The notes under the pieces are model-generated. The model was not told where the DNA came from and ran no database searches. It saw only the letters and a program-made list of their open reading frames with translations. From positions 124,001-188,000 of the forward strand of contig CALVPT010000002.1 in assembly GCA_944354125.1 (NCBI GenBank): a stretch of DNA of 64,000 nucleotides, read 5' to 3'. Position 1 is the stretch's first letter. Each line of letters begins with the position of its first letter. Position numbers and translations under genes: made by a program. This stretch comes from an uncultured Clostridia bacterium. Lineage in GTDB: Bacteria; Bacillota; Clostridia; Christensenellales; Borkfalkiaceae. Positions 33,448 through 41,608 of the stretch are shown piece after piece.

Positions 33448-33864
33448 ATGTATTGCAGAAAATGCGGTAGCAAGCTCGACGACGATGCAGTAATATGCCC
33501 CAACTGCGGCGTACCTACGGATAAATTTTATACCTCGCAGCCATACGGCTCCCAGCAGCCGTATTCCCCCGCTACGGGTACCAGGCGGTCGAACGGACTT
33601 GCAATTGCCGGCTTCATAGTCTCGCTTGTAAGCATAATATTCGGATATATATTCTGTATAACCAGCATAGTCGCGCTGGGACTGAGCATTGCAGGCATGA
33701 ATAACAGAAAGAACTGCACCGATAACAACGGCTTTGCAACGGCGGGACTGGTAATCTCCATAATAACGCTCGTCTTCTGGCTGGCAATCTGGATAGTCGC
33801 AATCGTCATGGCGGCCATGAGCACCGTTCCCACGTACCCCTATCCCCCCTATCAGGGATATTGA
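33448..33864 (+). CDS. Zinc-ribbon membrane protein (DUF4190-like)
   Basis: A 138-residue protein with an N-terminal zinc ribbon (Cys3, Cys6, Cys17, Cys20; CRKCGSKLDDDAVICPNC), a Gln/Tyr/Ser linker, two membrane helices (about 48-78 and 92-122) and a Pro/Tyr-rich tail. This zinc-ribbon plus DUF4190 layout is common in Bacillota, but its role is unknown. It has a consensus promoter, an AAGGAAG site and a bidirectional terminator, so it is a single-gene unit, probably well expressed. Confidence 0.82.
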   Translation: MYCRKCGSKLDDDAVICPNCGVPTDKFYTSQPYGSQQPYSPATGTRRSNGLAIAGFIVSLVSIIFGYIFCITSIVALGLSIAGMNNRKNCTDNNGFATAGLVISIITLVFWLAIWIVAIVMAAMSTVPTYPYPPYQGY

Positions 33865-33878
33865 GAATACGACAACTT

Positions 33879-33912
33879 AAAAAGCGCACTGCCTTAAAGC
33901 AGGGCGCTTTTT
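33879..33912. terminator. Bidirectional terminator
   Basis: AAAAAGCGC pairs with GCGCTTTTT through a CTGC/GCAG inner stem with one mismatch. U-runs follow on both strands. It ends the zinc-ribbon gene (plus) and the eight-gene tsaE operon (minus). Confidence 0.88.
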
Positions 33913-34323
33913 TTATTCAATCCAGCCGAGCGAAATCAGGACGTCCTCATACGTCTTATAATCTCTGAGCCCCGTCAAACGCTTTACTTCCTTACCGTCG
34001 GCATTTAAAAATATCACGCAGGGCACCACCGTCACGCCGAATTTTTCCGCCATTGCCGCACCCTCTTCGGAATACCACGCCTCATAGAAGATAAAGTCGA
34101 CTTTATCGCCGTAGTCCTCCTCGAGTTCGGCGAGTATTGGCTTGAGCTGACGGCAGGGAGAACAACCCTCGGAGCCTATGTCCATTATGGTGTTTTTTGG
34201 CAGCGAACTGCCGTAATCGCCGTTGCCCGTACAGGATACGGGCAGCGACACGAAGATTATTGCAAGCGCCGCAGCGATGAATATGAGCAGCCCGTACTTA
34301 AAAAATGCACGCAGGCGCGTCAT
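33913..34323 (-). CDS. Membrane-anchored thioredoxin-like protein
   Basis: A 136-residue protein with one N-terminal membrane helix (about 10-28) and a thioredoxin fold carrying the redox motif C-S-P-C (Cys54, Cys57). The later cis-Pro region reads GVTVVPCVIF. The domain should face outside and reduce or isomerise thiols of exported proteins. Cys31 follows the helix but P-V-S-C is not a clean lipobox. It is the last gene of the tsaE-to-icd operon, starting 2 bp after the icd stop. A Cys sits next to the cis-Pro, which is unusual. Confidence 0.85.
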   Translation of the reverse strand: MTRLRAFFKYGLLIFIAAALAIIFVSLPVSCTGNGDYGSSLPKNTIMDIGSEGCSPCRQLKPILAELEEDYGDKVDFIFYEAWYSEEGAAMAEKFGVTVVPCVIFLNADGKEVKRLTGLRDYKTYEDVLISLGWIE

Positions 34324-34325
34324 AT

Positions 34326-35531
34326 TTACAATCTCTCGGCTATCTTTTCAAGGAACGCGCGGCTTTCGAGCTTTACGGGGGTTATGCCCTCGCTCCTGAA
34401 GAGGGGAATGAGGTCGCCCGTCATATAGCCGCTCTCGATGGTGTCTATAGTAGCCTTTTCAAGCTTCTTTGCAAACGCCGTAAGCTCGGGCGTTCCGTCC
34501 AGCTCGCCGCGCTTTGCAAGCGCGCCCGTCCACGCCCAGATGGTTGCGACCGAATTGGTAGAGGTCTCCTGCCCCTCTCTCCACTTATAGTAGTGACGCG
34601 TGACCGTGCCGTGAGCCGCCTCGTACTCGTACTTGCCGTCGGGCGAGACGAGCACAGAGCTCATCATGCCCAGCGAGCCGTAAGCCGTTGCGACCATATC
34701 GCTCATAACGTCGCCGTCGTAGTTCTTGCATACCCACAGCACGCCGCCCTCCGAGCGCATTATTCTCGCGACGACGTCGTCTATGAGCGTGTACATATAG
34801 TAGATGCCCTTCTCTTCGAATTTCGCCTTATACTCATTTTCGTAGATTTCGGCGAAGATATCCTTGAAGCGGTGGTCGTAAACCTTGGATATGGTATCCT
34901 TTGCGCCCAGCCATACGGGAAGATTGTTGTCGAGGGCGAAGTTAAAGCAACTCCTCGCGAAAGACGAAATGCTGTCGTCGAGGTTGTGAACGCCCTGCAC
35001 TATGCCGTCGCCGCTGAAAGAATGAATGAGCTGGCGGCTTACTTCCTTGCCGTCCTTGTCGCAGACGACGAGATAGGCGCTCTGTCCGCCCTCCACCCTG
35101 CTCTCGACGGCGTTATATATGTCGCCGTAGGCGTGCCTGCCGATGACAATAGGCTTCTTCCAGCCGGGGACGTAAGGGGTTATGCCCTTTACGAGTATGG
35201 GCGCGCGGAAGACCGTTCCGTCGAGTATGCGCCTTATCGTGCCGTTGGGGCTCTTCCACATCTTCTTGAGTTTATACTCTTCCACCCTCTGCGCGTTGGG
35301 GGTGATTGTAGCGCACTTTACGGCTACGCCCAGGCGCTTTGTCGCCTCGGCGCTGTCGACGGTTACCTTGTCGTCCGTTCTGTCGCGCTCGGGCAGGCCG
35401 AGGTCATAGTACTCGGACTTAAGGTCCACATAGGGCTCTATGAGTATTTCCTTTATCCACTTCCAAAGTACCCTTGTCATTTCGTCGCCGTCCATCTCTA
35501 CGATGGGCGTCTTCATCGCTATCTTAGCCAT
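34326..35531 (-). CDS. icd: NADP-dependent isocitrate dehydrogenase (eukaryote-like type)
   Basis: A 401-residue decarboxylating isocitrate dehydrogenase that gives 2-oxoglutarate. The start [17 protein letters not shown] and the segment [17 protein letters not shown] match the homodimeric subfamily shared with mitochondrial IDH2 rather than the E. coli type. The catalytic Tyr/Lys region ([18 protein letters not shown]) and NADP region ([13 protein letters not shown]) are present. It follows GGAGGT and lies between ddl and a thioredoxin gene in the operon. No other TCA gene is in the window, so it probably supplies 2-oxoglutarate for glutamate. Confidence 0.94.
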   Translation of the reverse strand: MAKIAMKTPIVEMDGDEMTRVLWKWIKEILIEPYVDLKSEYYDLGLPERDRTDDKVTVDSAEATKRLGVAVKCATITPNAQRVEEYKLKKMWKSPNGTIRRILDGTVFRAPILVKGITPYVPGWKKPIVIGRHAYGDIYNAVESRVEGGQSAYLVVCDKDGKEVSRQLIHSFSGDGIVQGVHNLDDSISSFARSCFNFALDNNLPVWLGAKDTISKVYDHRFKDIFAEIYENEYKAKFEEKGIYYMYTLIDDVVARIMRSEGGVLWVCKNYDGDVMSDMVATAYGSLGMMSSVLVSPDGKYEYEAAHGTVTRHYYKWREGQETSTNSVATIWAWTGALAKRGELDGTPELTAFAKKLEKATIDTIESGYMTGDLIPLFRSEGITPVKLESRAFLEKIAERL

Positions 35532-35578
35532 AAAGGTATAACCTCCGCTTATTCTTTTGTAATTATTTTACACTAATT

Positions 35579-36679
35579 TCATTTAATCTTGCAAGCGTTT
35601 GGCACAATGTTATTGAGTATTCCCGTGCGTATTATGCGCTTTGAGGTCTTTTCGGCAAAGTCCGCGCGCGCGGTGGCGATTATCTTTTCGAGCACGCGGC
35701 AGAATGAGGAATAGTCGGCGGACACGAGGTATTGCGACAGCGAGCCCGGCACGGTGTTAATCTCGCTTATGTATATGTCCTTGCCGCACATTATGTAGTC
35801 GAAGCGCACTATGCCGCGCATGTTGAGCGCGCCGTACACCCTTGCCGTCTGGTTTAATATGAAGTTTTTGCTCTCCTCGTCGAGGTCGGCGGGGAACTGC
35901 CGTCTGCCGCCGCCCGAATACTTATCCGAATAGCTCAACAGGTCGCCCGAGGTAAACACCTCCTCGCAGGGGGAAAGCACGACCTTTCCGCCCTCGTAAT
36001 ATGCGGCGCAGTTGATTTCCCTGCGCGGAGAAACATACCGCTCGATTATTACGGAACTGTCCAGCGAAAAGGCGACGTCCAGCGCGGCGGAAAGACTCTC
36101 CTCGTCGTCGGCGCGGCTTATGCCTATGCTCGAACCGAGCGTGCTCGGCTTGACTATTACGGGATAGCCCAGCGCGCCCACCGAAGAGAGCGCGTCGCGG
36201 CGGCTGCGCGCGTAGACATATGGCACTATGCCGACGCCCAGCCCCGACAGAATGAGCTTTGTCAGGTACTTATCCATGAACGCCGCGCTCTCGAAGAGCC
36301 CTGCCGAGGCAAAGGGTATGCCCGCAAGGGCGGCAAGTGCGGCTATCGCCCCGCCCTCTCCGTCGCCGCCGTGACAGCAGTTGAGAATGACGCCTATCTT
36401 TGCCCTTGACTTTACCTTGCCCCTGGCATTTAAAATGAGCGCACCGCCGCGCACGAAGCTTAAGGAGGACATTCCGCCCAGTCTGCCCTCCTTATAGAGC
36501 GCAATATCCGCCAGGCGTTCGTCCGCCAGCATTTCGCCCTCCTGGGTGATGTACACGGGCAGAACGCTCTTTCCTCCCTTTTTAAGCACGTTGCAGGCCA
36601 TTGTGCCCGTTATGACGGACACCTCGTTTTCAGAGGATACACCCCCGAATATGACCGAAATATCGTATTCCCTGACCAT
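35579..36679 (-). CDS. ddl: D-alanine--D-alanine ligase
   Basis: A 366-residue ATP-grasp ligase that makes the D-Ala-D-Ala used by MurF in peptidoglycan precursor synthesis. It has the N-terminal ISVIFGGVSSENEVSV, ATP-grasp substrate residues (KPSTLGSSIGI), and the metal/ATP site ending EINTVPGSL. I start it at the ATG at 36679 (MVREYD), which has GGAGGTG 8 nt upstream; the longer frame is basic and non-homologous. murF is directly upstream. The ribosome-binding site is inside a hairpin followed by T7, so expression may be attenuated. Confidence 0.95.
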   Translation of the reverse strand: MVREYDISVIFGGVSSENEVSVITGTMACNVLKKGGKSVLPVYITQEGEMLADERLADIALYKEGRLGGMSSLSFVRGGALILNARGKVKSRAKIGVILNCCHGGDGEGGAIAALAALAGIPFASAGLFESAAFMDKYLTKLILSGLGVGIVPYVYARSRRDALSSVGALGYPVIVKPSTLGSSIGISRADDEESLSAALDVAFSLDSSVIIERYVSPRREINCAAYYEGGKVVLSPCEEVFTSGDLLSYSDKYSGGGRRQFPADLDEESKNFILNQTARVYGALNMRGIVRFDYIMCGKDIYISEINTVPGSLSQYLVSADYSSFCRVLEKIIATARADFAEKTSKRIIRTGILNNIVPNACKIK

Positions 36680-36734
36680 AAAAAAACACCTCCGAAGAAC
36701 TATCCTGCGCATATGCGCCCTCATCGGAAGTGTC
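36680..36734 (-). promoter_or_regulatory. Terminator-like attenuator over the ddl ribosome-binding site
   Basis: On the minus strand ACACTTCCGA (36733-36724) pairs with TCGGAGGTGT (36695-36686), 10 bp with two G-U pairs. It encloses a GCGC-ATAT-GCGC mini-hairpin and is followed by seven U residues and then the ddl ATG. The 3' arm is the ddl Shine-Dalgarno. Both transcription past this point and translation of ddl would be affected. Confidence 0.65.
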
Positions 36735-36753
36735 TTTAAATTTTAGCTTTGGC

Positions 36754-38352
36754 TCAGATGTACATGTCGGGCAAATCGTTTAAAAAGAGCACGGTATCGC
36801 CTGCGAGCAGCCGCCCCTTGAGCTCTTCCTGCGCGTCCGTGAGGGTATGCACGACGGTCAGTTTTTCCATGTCGCCGCCTGCCTCCTTATAGCCCTCGGA
36901 AATGACCCCTACGAGCGTTTCGCCGACGAGTATTACTCTGTCGACGCCGACCAGCCGGGCGCCGAGCGCCCTGTTTTCCTCCTCTTCGAGTATGCCCAGC
37001 TCGACCAGCCCGGGGGTTACGACAATCTTTCTGCCGCCGAAGGTCGAGAGCACCTTAAGCGCCGCCCTCGCGCCGATTATGTTTGAATTGTAGCCGTCGT
37101 CGATAATGTTTACGCCGTTGGAAACGATGGGCTGAAGCCTGTGCTCTATGTACTCTATAGACGCGATTCGCTCGGCAATGTGTTCGGCGCTGACGCCGAG
37201 GTCATATGCAAGCAGGGCGCACAGTCCTATATTATATGCCGAATGTTCGCCGAGAAGTTTGGTCTTTACGCGGATATCCTGCCCGCCGAGCGTAAGCGTG
37301 AACTGCGTTCCCGTGCTGTCGGAAAGGACGTCCTTTACTATGTCGGCGGTCTTTATTTTGCCCTCTTCGCCCGTAAAGAGCGATGCACATCCCTTAGCGA
37401 TGCACGTGAAGTTTTTTGCCGCCTTTATTATCTTGCCCTTTTCAGAGATTATGTTATCTATCGAGCCGAAGCTCTCGAGATGCTGATTGCAAATGCCCGT
37501 AATCAGCGCATAGTCGGGGGTGAAATAGCTGCACAGCTCCTCTATGTCGCCTACGTGTCGCGCGCCCATCTCGGCGATGAACAGGTTGAATTCCTCCTCG
37601 CTTTCGTTGAGCGCCCTTGCAATGCCAAGAGGGGTATTGTACGAACGGGGCGTGGAAAGCACCTTATAGTCGCCGTCCAGGAGGTGGCTTAAGATATTTT
37701 TCGCGCTCGTCTTGCCGTAGCTGCCCGTAATGCCGACGACCGTCGCGCCCGAGGCTGAAAGCTTTTGCCTTGCCTCTCTTATGTACTTTGCGTTTTTAGG
37801 CTTCTCGTACACGAGGCAGATAAGGTTGGCAAAGCAGACTATGGGAACGAGCAACACGGGGAAGAAGGTCAGAACTACGTACTTGAGCGACGTAAAGAGA
37901 ACCTGCCCCCATACGTAGTCGGCGAAATTCAAAAGCGTTACGACTATGTATATGAGTATGGCGAGCACCAGCCACAGCACTCTGTACAGCCTTTTGAGTC
38001 TGGGCGTAAGCGTTACGGGACTCTTGACCGAGTGCTTGGCGTCGGCATAGAGATAGGTAAAGCAGAATATAACTATTGCCGCAAGGCCTATGACCGCCGA
38101 CCACTGGCCGACGAACGAAAAGCACAGCGAAAGTATGCAGTATGTGAGGAGGGACGCAAGGGTGAGAAGAGACAGCCTTGACATGAGCATGTTGTTCCTT
38201 CTCCTCGTCCACTTTACAAGCTTTTTGCCGACGTATGCGCACGACTGCATCATGCCGAGTATTTTGCCCGAAATCATGACGAGCAGGCAGGCATATATGA
38301 CGGCTATAAGCACGCATTCGATGGTCTTTTCGACCGAAATGAAGATTCCCAT
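36754..38352 (-). CDS. MurF-type Mur ligase with N-terminal membrane domain
   Basis: A 532-residue protein. Residues 1-190 hold about five membrane helices in place of the UDP-binding N-terminal domain of normal MurF. From about 200 the central and C-terminal Mur-ligase domains are intact: P-loop GITGSYGKTSAKN, the EMGARHVGDIEELC block typical of MurF, NQHLESFGS, and the C-terminal IDDGYNSN signature. Being next to ddl supports UDP-MurNAc-tripeptide:D-Ala-D-Ala ligase activity, but the missing nucleotide-sugar domain leaves open a lipid-linked substrate or another peptide ligation. It starts directly after the hydrolase stop (TAA then ATG). Confidence 0.85.
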   Translation of the reverse strand: MGIFISVEKTIECVLIAVIYACLLVMISGKILGMMQSCAYVGKKLVKWTRRRNNMLMSRLSLLTLASLLTYCILSLCFSFVGQWSAVIGLAAIVIFCFTYLYADAKHSVKSPVTLTPRLKRLYRVLWLVLAILIYIVVTLLNFADYVWGQVLFTSLKYVVLTFFPVLLVPIVCFANLICLVYEKPKNAKYIREARQKLSASGATVVGITGSYGKTSAKNILSHLLDGDYKVLSTPRSYNTPLGIARALNESEEEFNLFIAEMGARHVGDIEELCSYFTPDYALITGICNQHLESFGSIDNIISEKGKIIKAAKNFTCIAKGCASLFTGEEGKIKTADIVKDVLSDSTGTQFTLTLGGQDIRVKTKLLGEHSAYNIGLCALLAYDLGVSAEHIAERIASIEYIEHRLQPIVSNGVNIIDDGYNSNIIGARAALKVLSTFGGRKIVVTPGLVELGILEEEENRALGARLVGVDRVILVGETLVGVISEGYKEAGGDMEKLTVVHTLTDAQEELKGRLLAGDTVLFLNDLPDMYI

Positions 38353-39081
38353 TTATCCTTTCTCCCTGAGAAATGCGAGCATGAGCGGATTGAACTTTTC
38401 GGGATGTTCCGAAAAGCAGAAGTGTCCGCCAGGCATATCCACAAGCCTGCTGCCCGATATAGTGCTGTTGAATATAACGCCCTCTTCCGCGTACGGAGTG
38501 ACGGCGTCCTCCCTCCCGTAGATCAAGAGCACGGGCGAGGCAATCTTTGCCGCCTCCTTTCTTAAATCACGGTTGACTATCTTTTTGTAGCTCTCCTTCA
38601 TCAAGGGGGAGAGCGTGCGGTATTCGCGGCTGCCGAAGTGCCTTTCGGCGAAATTCGGAAACAGCTTTTTTACCGCCCTGTAAGCCTTTATCCGCCGCAT
38701 ATATGCGCGCGAACGCTCCTTTACGAGCCCCGCGCCGCCCACGACGATGAGCTTTGAAAATGCATCGGGATAGCGCGAAAACGCGACAAACGCCACCCTT
38801 GCGCCGAACGAATGGGCGACCACCGAGGGCGACGAAAGCCCCTCTTCGCGGATAAAGCCCATAAGCCAGCCGACGTATTCGTCTATGCCCCACGCGTCGC
38901 CGAGCGCCTGACTTGCGCCGAACCCCGGCATATCGGGCGCTATCGCCCTGAAACCGCCCTCCGCGAGCGCCTCAATCTGATAGTGAAAGCTCTCCTTGCA
39001 GGAGAGATAGCCGTGCAGAAGCAGAACCTCTTCGCCCTTTCCCCTGCGCGTTACGCTGACCGCTCTGCCGTCGACTAAGAT
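38353..39081 (-). CDS. Alpha/beta hydrolase with no standard start codon
   Basis: The alpha/beta hydrolase fold begins well before the first ATG (38931). In-frame residues upstream read VLLLHGYLSCKE (oxyanion HG) and RAIAPDMPGFG, both family hallmarks. The triad is Ser in AHSFGAR, Asp in GREDAVTP and His in PGGHF. Between the in-frame stop at 39090-39088 and 38931 there is no ATG, GTG or TTG. A GGAGG (39095-39091) lies 9 nt before an ATC codon at 39081, so I place the start there (242 residues). The gene is packed between rimI and murF in the operon. A sequencing error is the main alternative. Confidence 0.75.
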   Translation of the reverse strand: MLVDGRAVSVTRRGKGEEVLLLHGYLSCKESFHYQIEALAEGGFRAIAPDMPGFGASQALGDAWGIDEYVGWLMGFIREEGLSSPSVVAHSFGARVAFVAFSRYPDAFSKLIVVGGAGLVKERSRAYMRRIKAYRAVKKLFPNFAERHFGSREYRTLSPLMKESYKKIVNRDLRKEAAKIASPVLLIYGREDAVTPYAEEGVIFNSTISGSRLVDMPGGHFCFSEHPEKFNPLMLAFLREKG

Positions 39082-39110
39082 ATTCTTTTACCTCCGCCGC
39101 GCGCCGCACG

Positions 39111-39557
39111 TTACGGCCGCTGATTGAGCGATTTTTGCATTACCAGGCAGTCCTCGCCGTCAGGATAGTAGCGCGTGCGCGCGTGAAGTCCCGAAAACCC
39201 TGCCGAAAGATACAGGCTGAGCGCCGCCGAATTGGATACCCTGACTTCGAGAAAGACCTTTTCCGCGCCGCGCGCCTTGCACTCGCCTAGAAGGTCATAA
39301 AGCAGCCTTCTGCCGCGTCCGCCCCGTCTGTACTGCTCGACTATGAGTATGTTCTCGAGGTCGGCGTTTTCAAAGACGCAGGTAGCGCAGCCATAGCCTA
39401 TAATCTCGCCGTATTCCTCGGCTACAAGCCCTATCGTATTGGGGTTTTCATACGCCTGAACGAGCGTCTTGTAGCTCCACGCCTCGCCGTGAAAGCACTC
39501 CTTTTCGAACTCCGATATGACGAGTATGTCCTCGAAACGCCACTTCCTTACGGTCAT
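39111..39557 (-). CDS. rimI: GNAT acetyltransferase, ribosomal-protein-S18-alanine type (RimI)
   Basis: A 148-residue N-acetyltransferase. The acetyl-CoA site is RRGGRGRRLL (about 80-89), preceded by the beta-strand ENILIVEQYR and followed by GAEKVFLEVRVSNSAALSLY, which is the RimI signature. The ATG overlaps the tsaB stop as ATGA. The tsaE-tsaB-rimI order is the usual Bacillota cluster. Longer frames upstream run antiparallel to tsaB codons and are not real. Confidence 0.92.
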   Translation of the reverse strand: MTVRKWRFEDILVISEFEKECFHGEAWSYKTLVQAYENPNTIGLVAEEYGEIIGYGCATCVFENADLENILIVEQYRRGGRGRRLLYDLLGECKARGAEKVFLEVRVSNSAALSLYLSAGFSGLHARTRYYPDGEDCLVMQKSLNQRP

Positions 39558-40174
39558 AGGTTGCCCAGCCTCTTTGCGCGCTCTTCCTCCGCCTGGGACC
39601 TGCGGACGTACAGCGCGGCGAGTCCGCCCTCCCTCTTTTCCATGAGCGGCAGCGCGCCGAGCAGACATTCGTCCGCATTCAGACGGGTATATCGCCCGAA
39701 GGGCAGCTCCTCGAAGCCGTAGACGGGACGGTTGAGCGCCGCCACCCTCTCGCCCGAGAGATAGCAGGGCGCGATATCCTCGCTTCCGTCGGGGGCATAT
39801 CCGCAGACATAGTAGTAGCCGTGCGCCGCATCTATTGCGACGGCGTAATGACAATCGCTGTTTACATTATATGAAATCATCTCGAAAGAGGTTACGCCCA
39901 CTCCGCGCTTTCCCAGCGCCGTGGCAAACCCCTTTATCGCCGAAATGCCTATCCTTATGCCCGTAAACGACCCGGGACCCGTGACCGCGCCGAAGAAATC
40001 GCACTCCTTGGGGGAGAGCCCGACCTCGTCCAGGGCCTTGTCCACCTCGTCCATGAGAATTACGGAGTGGTTTAGCGCGCAGTCGGAAATGTGGCGCTTT
40101 GCCACCCTTCCGTCCTTTGCGGCAATTACGGTGAGATAGCGCGACGACGTATCTATTACAAGACAGTTACTCAA
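39554..40174 (-). CDS. tsaB: tRNA t6A biosynthesis protein TsaB
   Basis: A 206-residue TsaB (YeaZ), the scaffold protein that pairs with TsaD in adding threonylcarbamoyl to A37 of ANN-decoding tRNAs. It has the ASKHA-type N-terminus LVIDTSSRYLTV and the conserved GPGSFTGIRIGISAIKG (about 68-84). The start codon is TTG at 40174, overlapping the tsaE stop by 8 bp, with GGTGA upstream. tsaE precedes and rimI follows. tsaD is not in the window. Confidence 0.93.
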   Translation of the reverse strand: MSNCLVIDTSSRYLTVIAAKDGRVAKRHISDCALNHSVILMDEVDKALDEVGLSPKECDFFGAVTGPGSFTGIRIGISAIKGFATALGKRGVGVTSFEMISYNVNSDCHYAVAIDAAHGYYYVCGYAPDGSEDIAPCYLSGERVAALNRPVYGFEELPFGRYTRLNADECLLGALPLMEKREGGLAALYVRRSQAEEERAKRLGNL

Positions 40175-40574
40175 CTCTTATCACCCTGTTTACCTTTCCG
40201 AGTTTTTCGATGGTAATCTTTATGCAGTGCGGCGGCAGCACTTCCGAGATGTTCTTTGCCCACTCGAGAACGCATATGCCGTTGCCGTAGAAATATTCGG
40301 TGAGCCCCAGCGCCTCCGCCTGTGCGCCGCTCGTAAGGCGGTAACAGTCATAGTGATAGAGCTTGCCGTCCCCGTACTCGTTCATATAGGCATATGTGGG
40401 GCTCAATACCTCGTCGGTGATGCCGAGACCTTTTGCAAGCCCCTTGACGAATACCGTCTTGCCTGCGCCCATCTCGCCCTCGAGAAGGATGACGTCGCCC
40501 CCCCTTAACGAGGACGCAAAGTTTTGAGCATACTGCATCGTAGCCTCCGGGCTACCCGATAAAAAAACTGCCAT
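40167..40574 (-). CDS. tsaE: tRNA t6A biosynthesis ATPase TsaE
   Basis: A 135-residue P-loop ATPase that regenerates the TsaB-TsaD complex in t6A synthesis. Walker A is GEMGAGKTVFVKG (about 33-45), followed by LSPTYAYMNEY and the YHYDCYRL block typical of TsaE, and VLEWAKN near the C-terminus. It is the first gene of an eight-gene operon. No Shine-Dalgarno precedes the ATG: the -10 box ends 8 nt upstream, so the operon mRNA probably begins almost at the start codon. Confidence 0.95.
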   Translation of the reverse strand: MAVFLSGSPEATMQYAQNFASSLRGGDVILLEGEMGAGKTVFVKGLAKGLGITDEVLSPTYAYMNEYGDGKLYHYDCYRLTSGAQAEALGLTEYFYGNGICVLEWAKNISEVLPPHCIKITIEKLGKVNRVIRVE

Positions 40575-40582
40575 ACGACTAT

Positions 40583-40611
40583 ATTATATATCGTACGGCA
40601 GTATTTTGCAA
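40583..40611 (-). promoter_or_regulatory. Sigma-A promoter of the tsaE operon
   Basis: On the minus strand: TTGCAA (40611-40606), 17 bp, TATAAT (40588-40583). Eight nt separate the -10 from the tsaE ATG. Confidence 0.8.
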
Positions 40612-40650
40612 TAATTTTTTATTTCAAATATTAACTTGCGGAAAGCGGCA

Positions 40651-41442
40651 TCATTTGCCCATCCAGATGGGGATATAGTACCTTAAGAGCACGCCGACTA
40701 CAAGGAGCACGACGACTGCGGCGCAGACAGAAATAAGAACTATGGTGCGCTTTTTCTCCATCTTTGCGCACTCCTCCTCGCTGCTTCCTACGGGGCACTT
40801 GGGCGCGAGCTTGTCGCCGAGGCGGTTTACAGCCCTGGATACGTGCTTGTATACGGGCAGGGTTATTGCCACCGCTATGATGCAGCGCAATACGTTGAAG
40901 GGCAGCACCGAGCACCACAGGTAGAAGGTATAGAAGGTGTCGACCGTGCAGCTTTCGCCGAAAATCGCCTGCATTCCGCCGACGAGGGGATCCCAGCTGC
41001 CGCCGAAAAAGCTCTGCTTATAGAAGGGCACCAAAATCAGCCAGTTGGCAAGAATTGCCAGCGCAACCGAGCAGACCGTGCCTACCGACATGCCTATGAG
41101 CGCGCCCTTGAAAGTGCGCATCTTCTTGTATATGAGGCCCGCGGGGACGACGAATGCTATGCCGATGAGAAGGTCGGCAAGGTCGCCGACGAACATCGTG
41201 GAAGTGCCCTTGATTATGAGCTTTAAAAGCACCTTGACGAACACGATTATCGCACCCGATACGGGACCCAGGGCGAAAGTGCCTATCAGCGAGGGAATAT
41301 CCGAAAAGTTCAGTTCCAGCCAGAAGGGGAAGATTGCCGCCATGGGGATGTTCAGCGAATACAGCACCCCGGCAACCGTGCCGAACATTGCGATTACCGC
41401 AACGCGCATGGCGTTGAAATACTCAGTCTTTGCGTTTACCAT
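40651..41442 (-). CDS. ribU: ECF transporter S component, riboflavin (RibU)
   Basis: A 263-residue membrane protein with about six helices that captures riboflavin for an ECF importer, working with EcfA/A'/T encoded elsewhere. The N-terminal half (IFPFWLELNFSDIPSLIGTFALGP) matches the RibU substrate-binding helices, and a last helix lies at about 235-256. The specificity is supported independently by an FMN riboswitch with its own terminator directly upstream. The ATG follows AAGGAG. The gene is monocistronic. Confidence 0.94.
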   Translation of the reverse strand: MVNAKTEYFNAMRVAVIAMFGTVAGVLYSLNIPMAAIFPFWLELNFSDIPSLIGTFALGPVSGAIIVFVKVLLKLIIKGTSTMFVGDLADLLIGIAFVVPAGLIYKKMRTFKGALIGMSVGTVCSVALAILANWLILVPFYKQSFFGGSWDPLVGGMQAIFGESCTVDTFYTFYLWCSVLPFNVLRCIIAVAITLPVYKHVSRAVNRLGDKLAPKCPVGSSEEECAKMEKKRTIVLISVCAAVVVLLVVGVLLRYYIPIWMGK

Positions 41443-41494
41443 TGTAAAGAACTCCTTAAAGATTATTTTAATTTAAGTCGTTCCTTGAAAAAAA

Positions 41495-41518
41495 CGCCCC
41501 GAAAATGCTTTCGGGGCG
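41495..41518 (-). terminator. Riboswitch-controlled terminator before ribU
   Basis: A perfect 10-bp stem (CGCCCCGAAA and its complement) with a 4-nt loop, followed on the minus strand by seven U residues. It lies between the FMN aptamer and the ribU start. Confidence 0.9.
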
Positions 41519-41608
41519 CGGAATTTGTGTGCTTACATTCAAGCTGTCCGTACACGCAGAACCGCAGGGAAGTTTTACTTTTCCCCTCTGCCTTTCGCCG
41601 CATACAGA

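Noticed and set aside
34305..35576. 423-codon open frame on the plus strand
   Set aside because: Antisense to icd; no ribosome-binding site and no family resemblance.
36680..36753. T-box leader before ddl
   Set aside because: The gap is about 75 nt, far too short for a T-box, and no T-box AGGGTGGNACCGCG-like segment is present.
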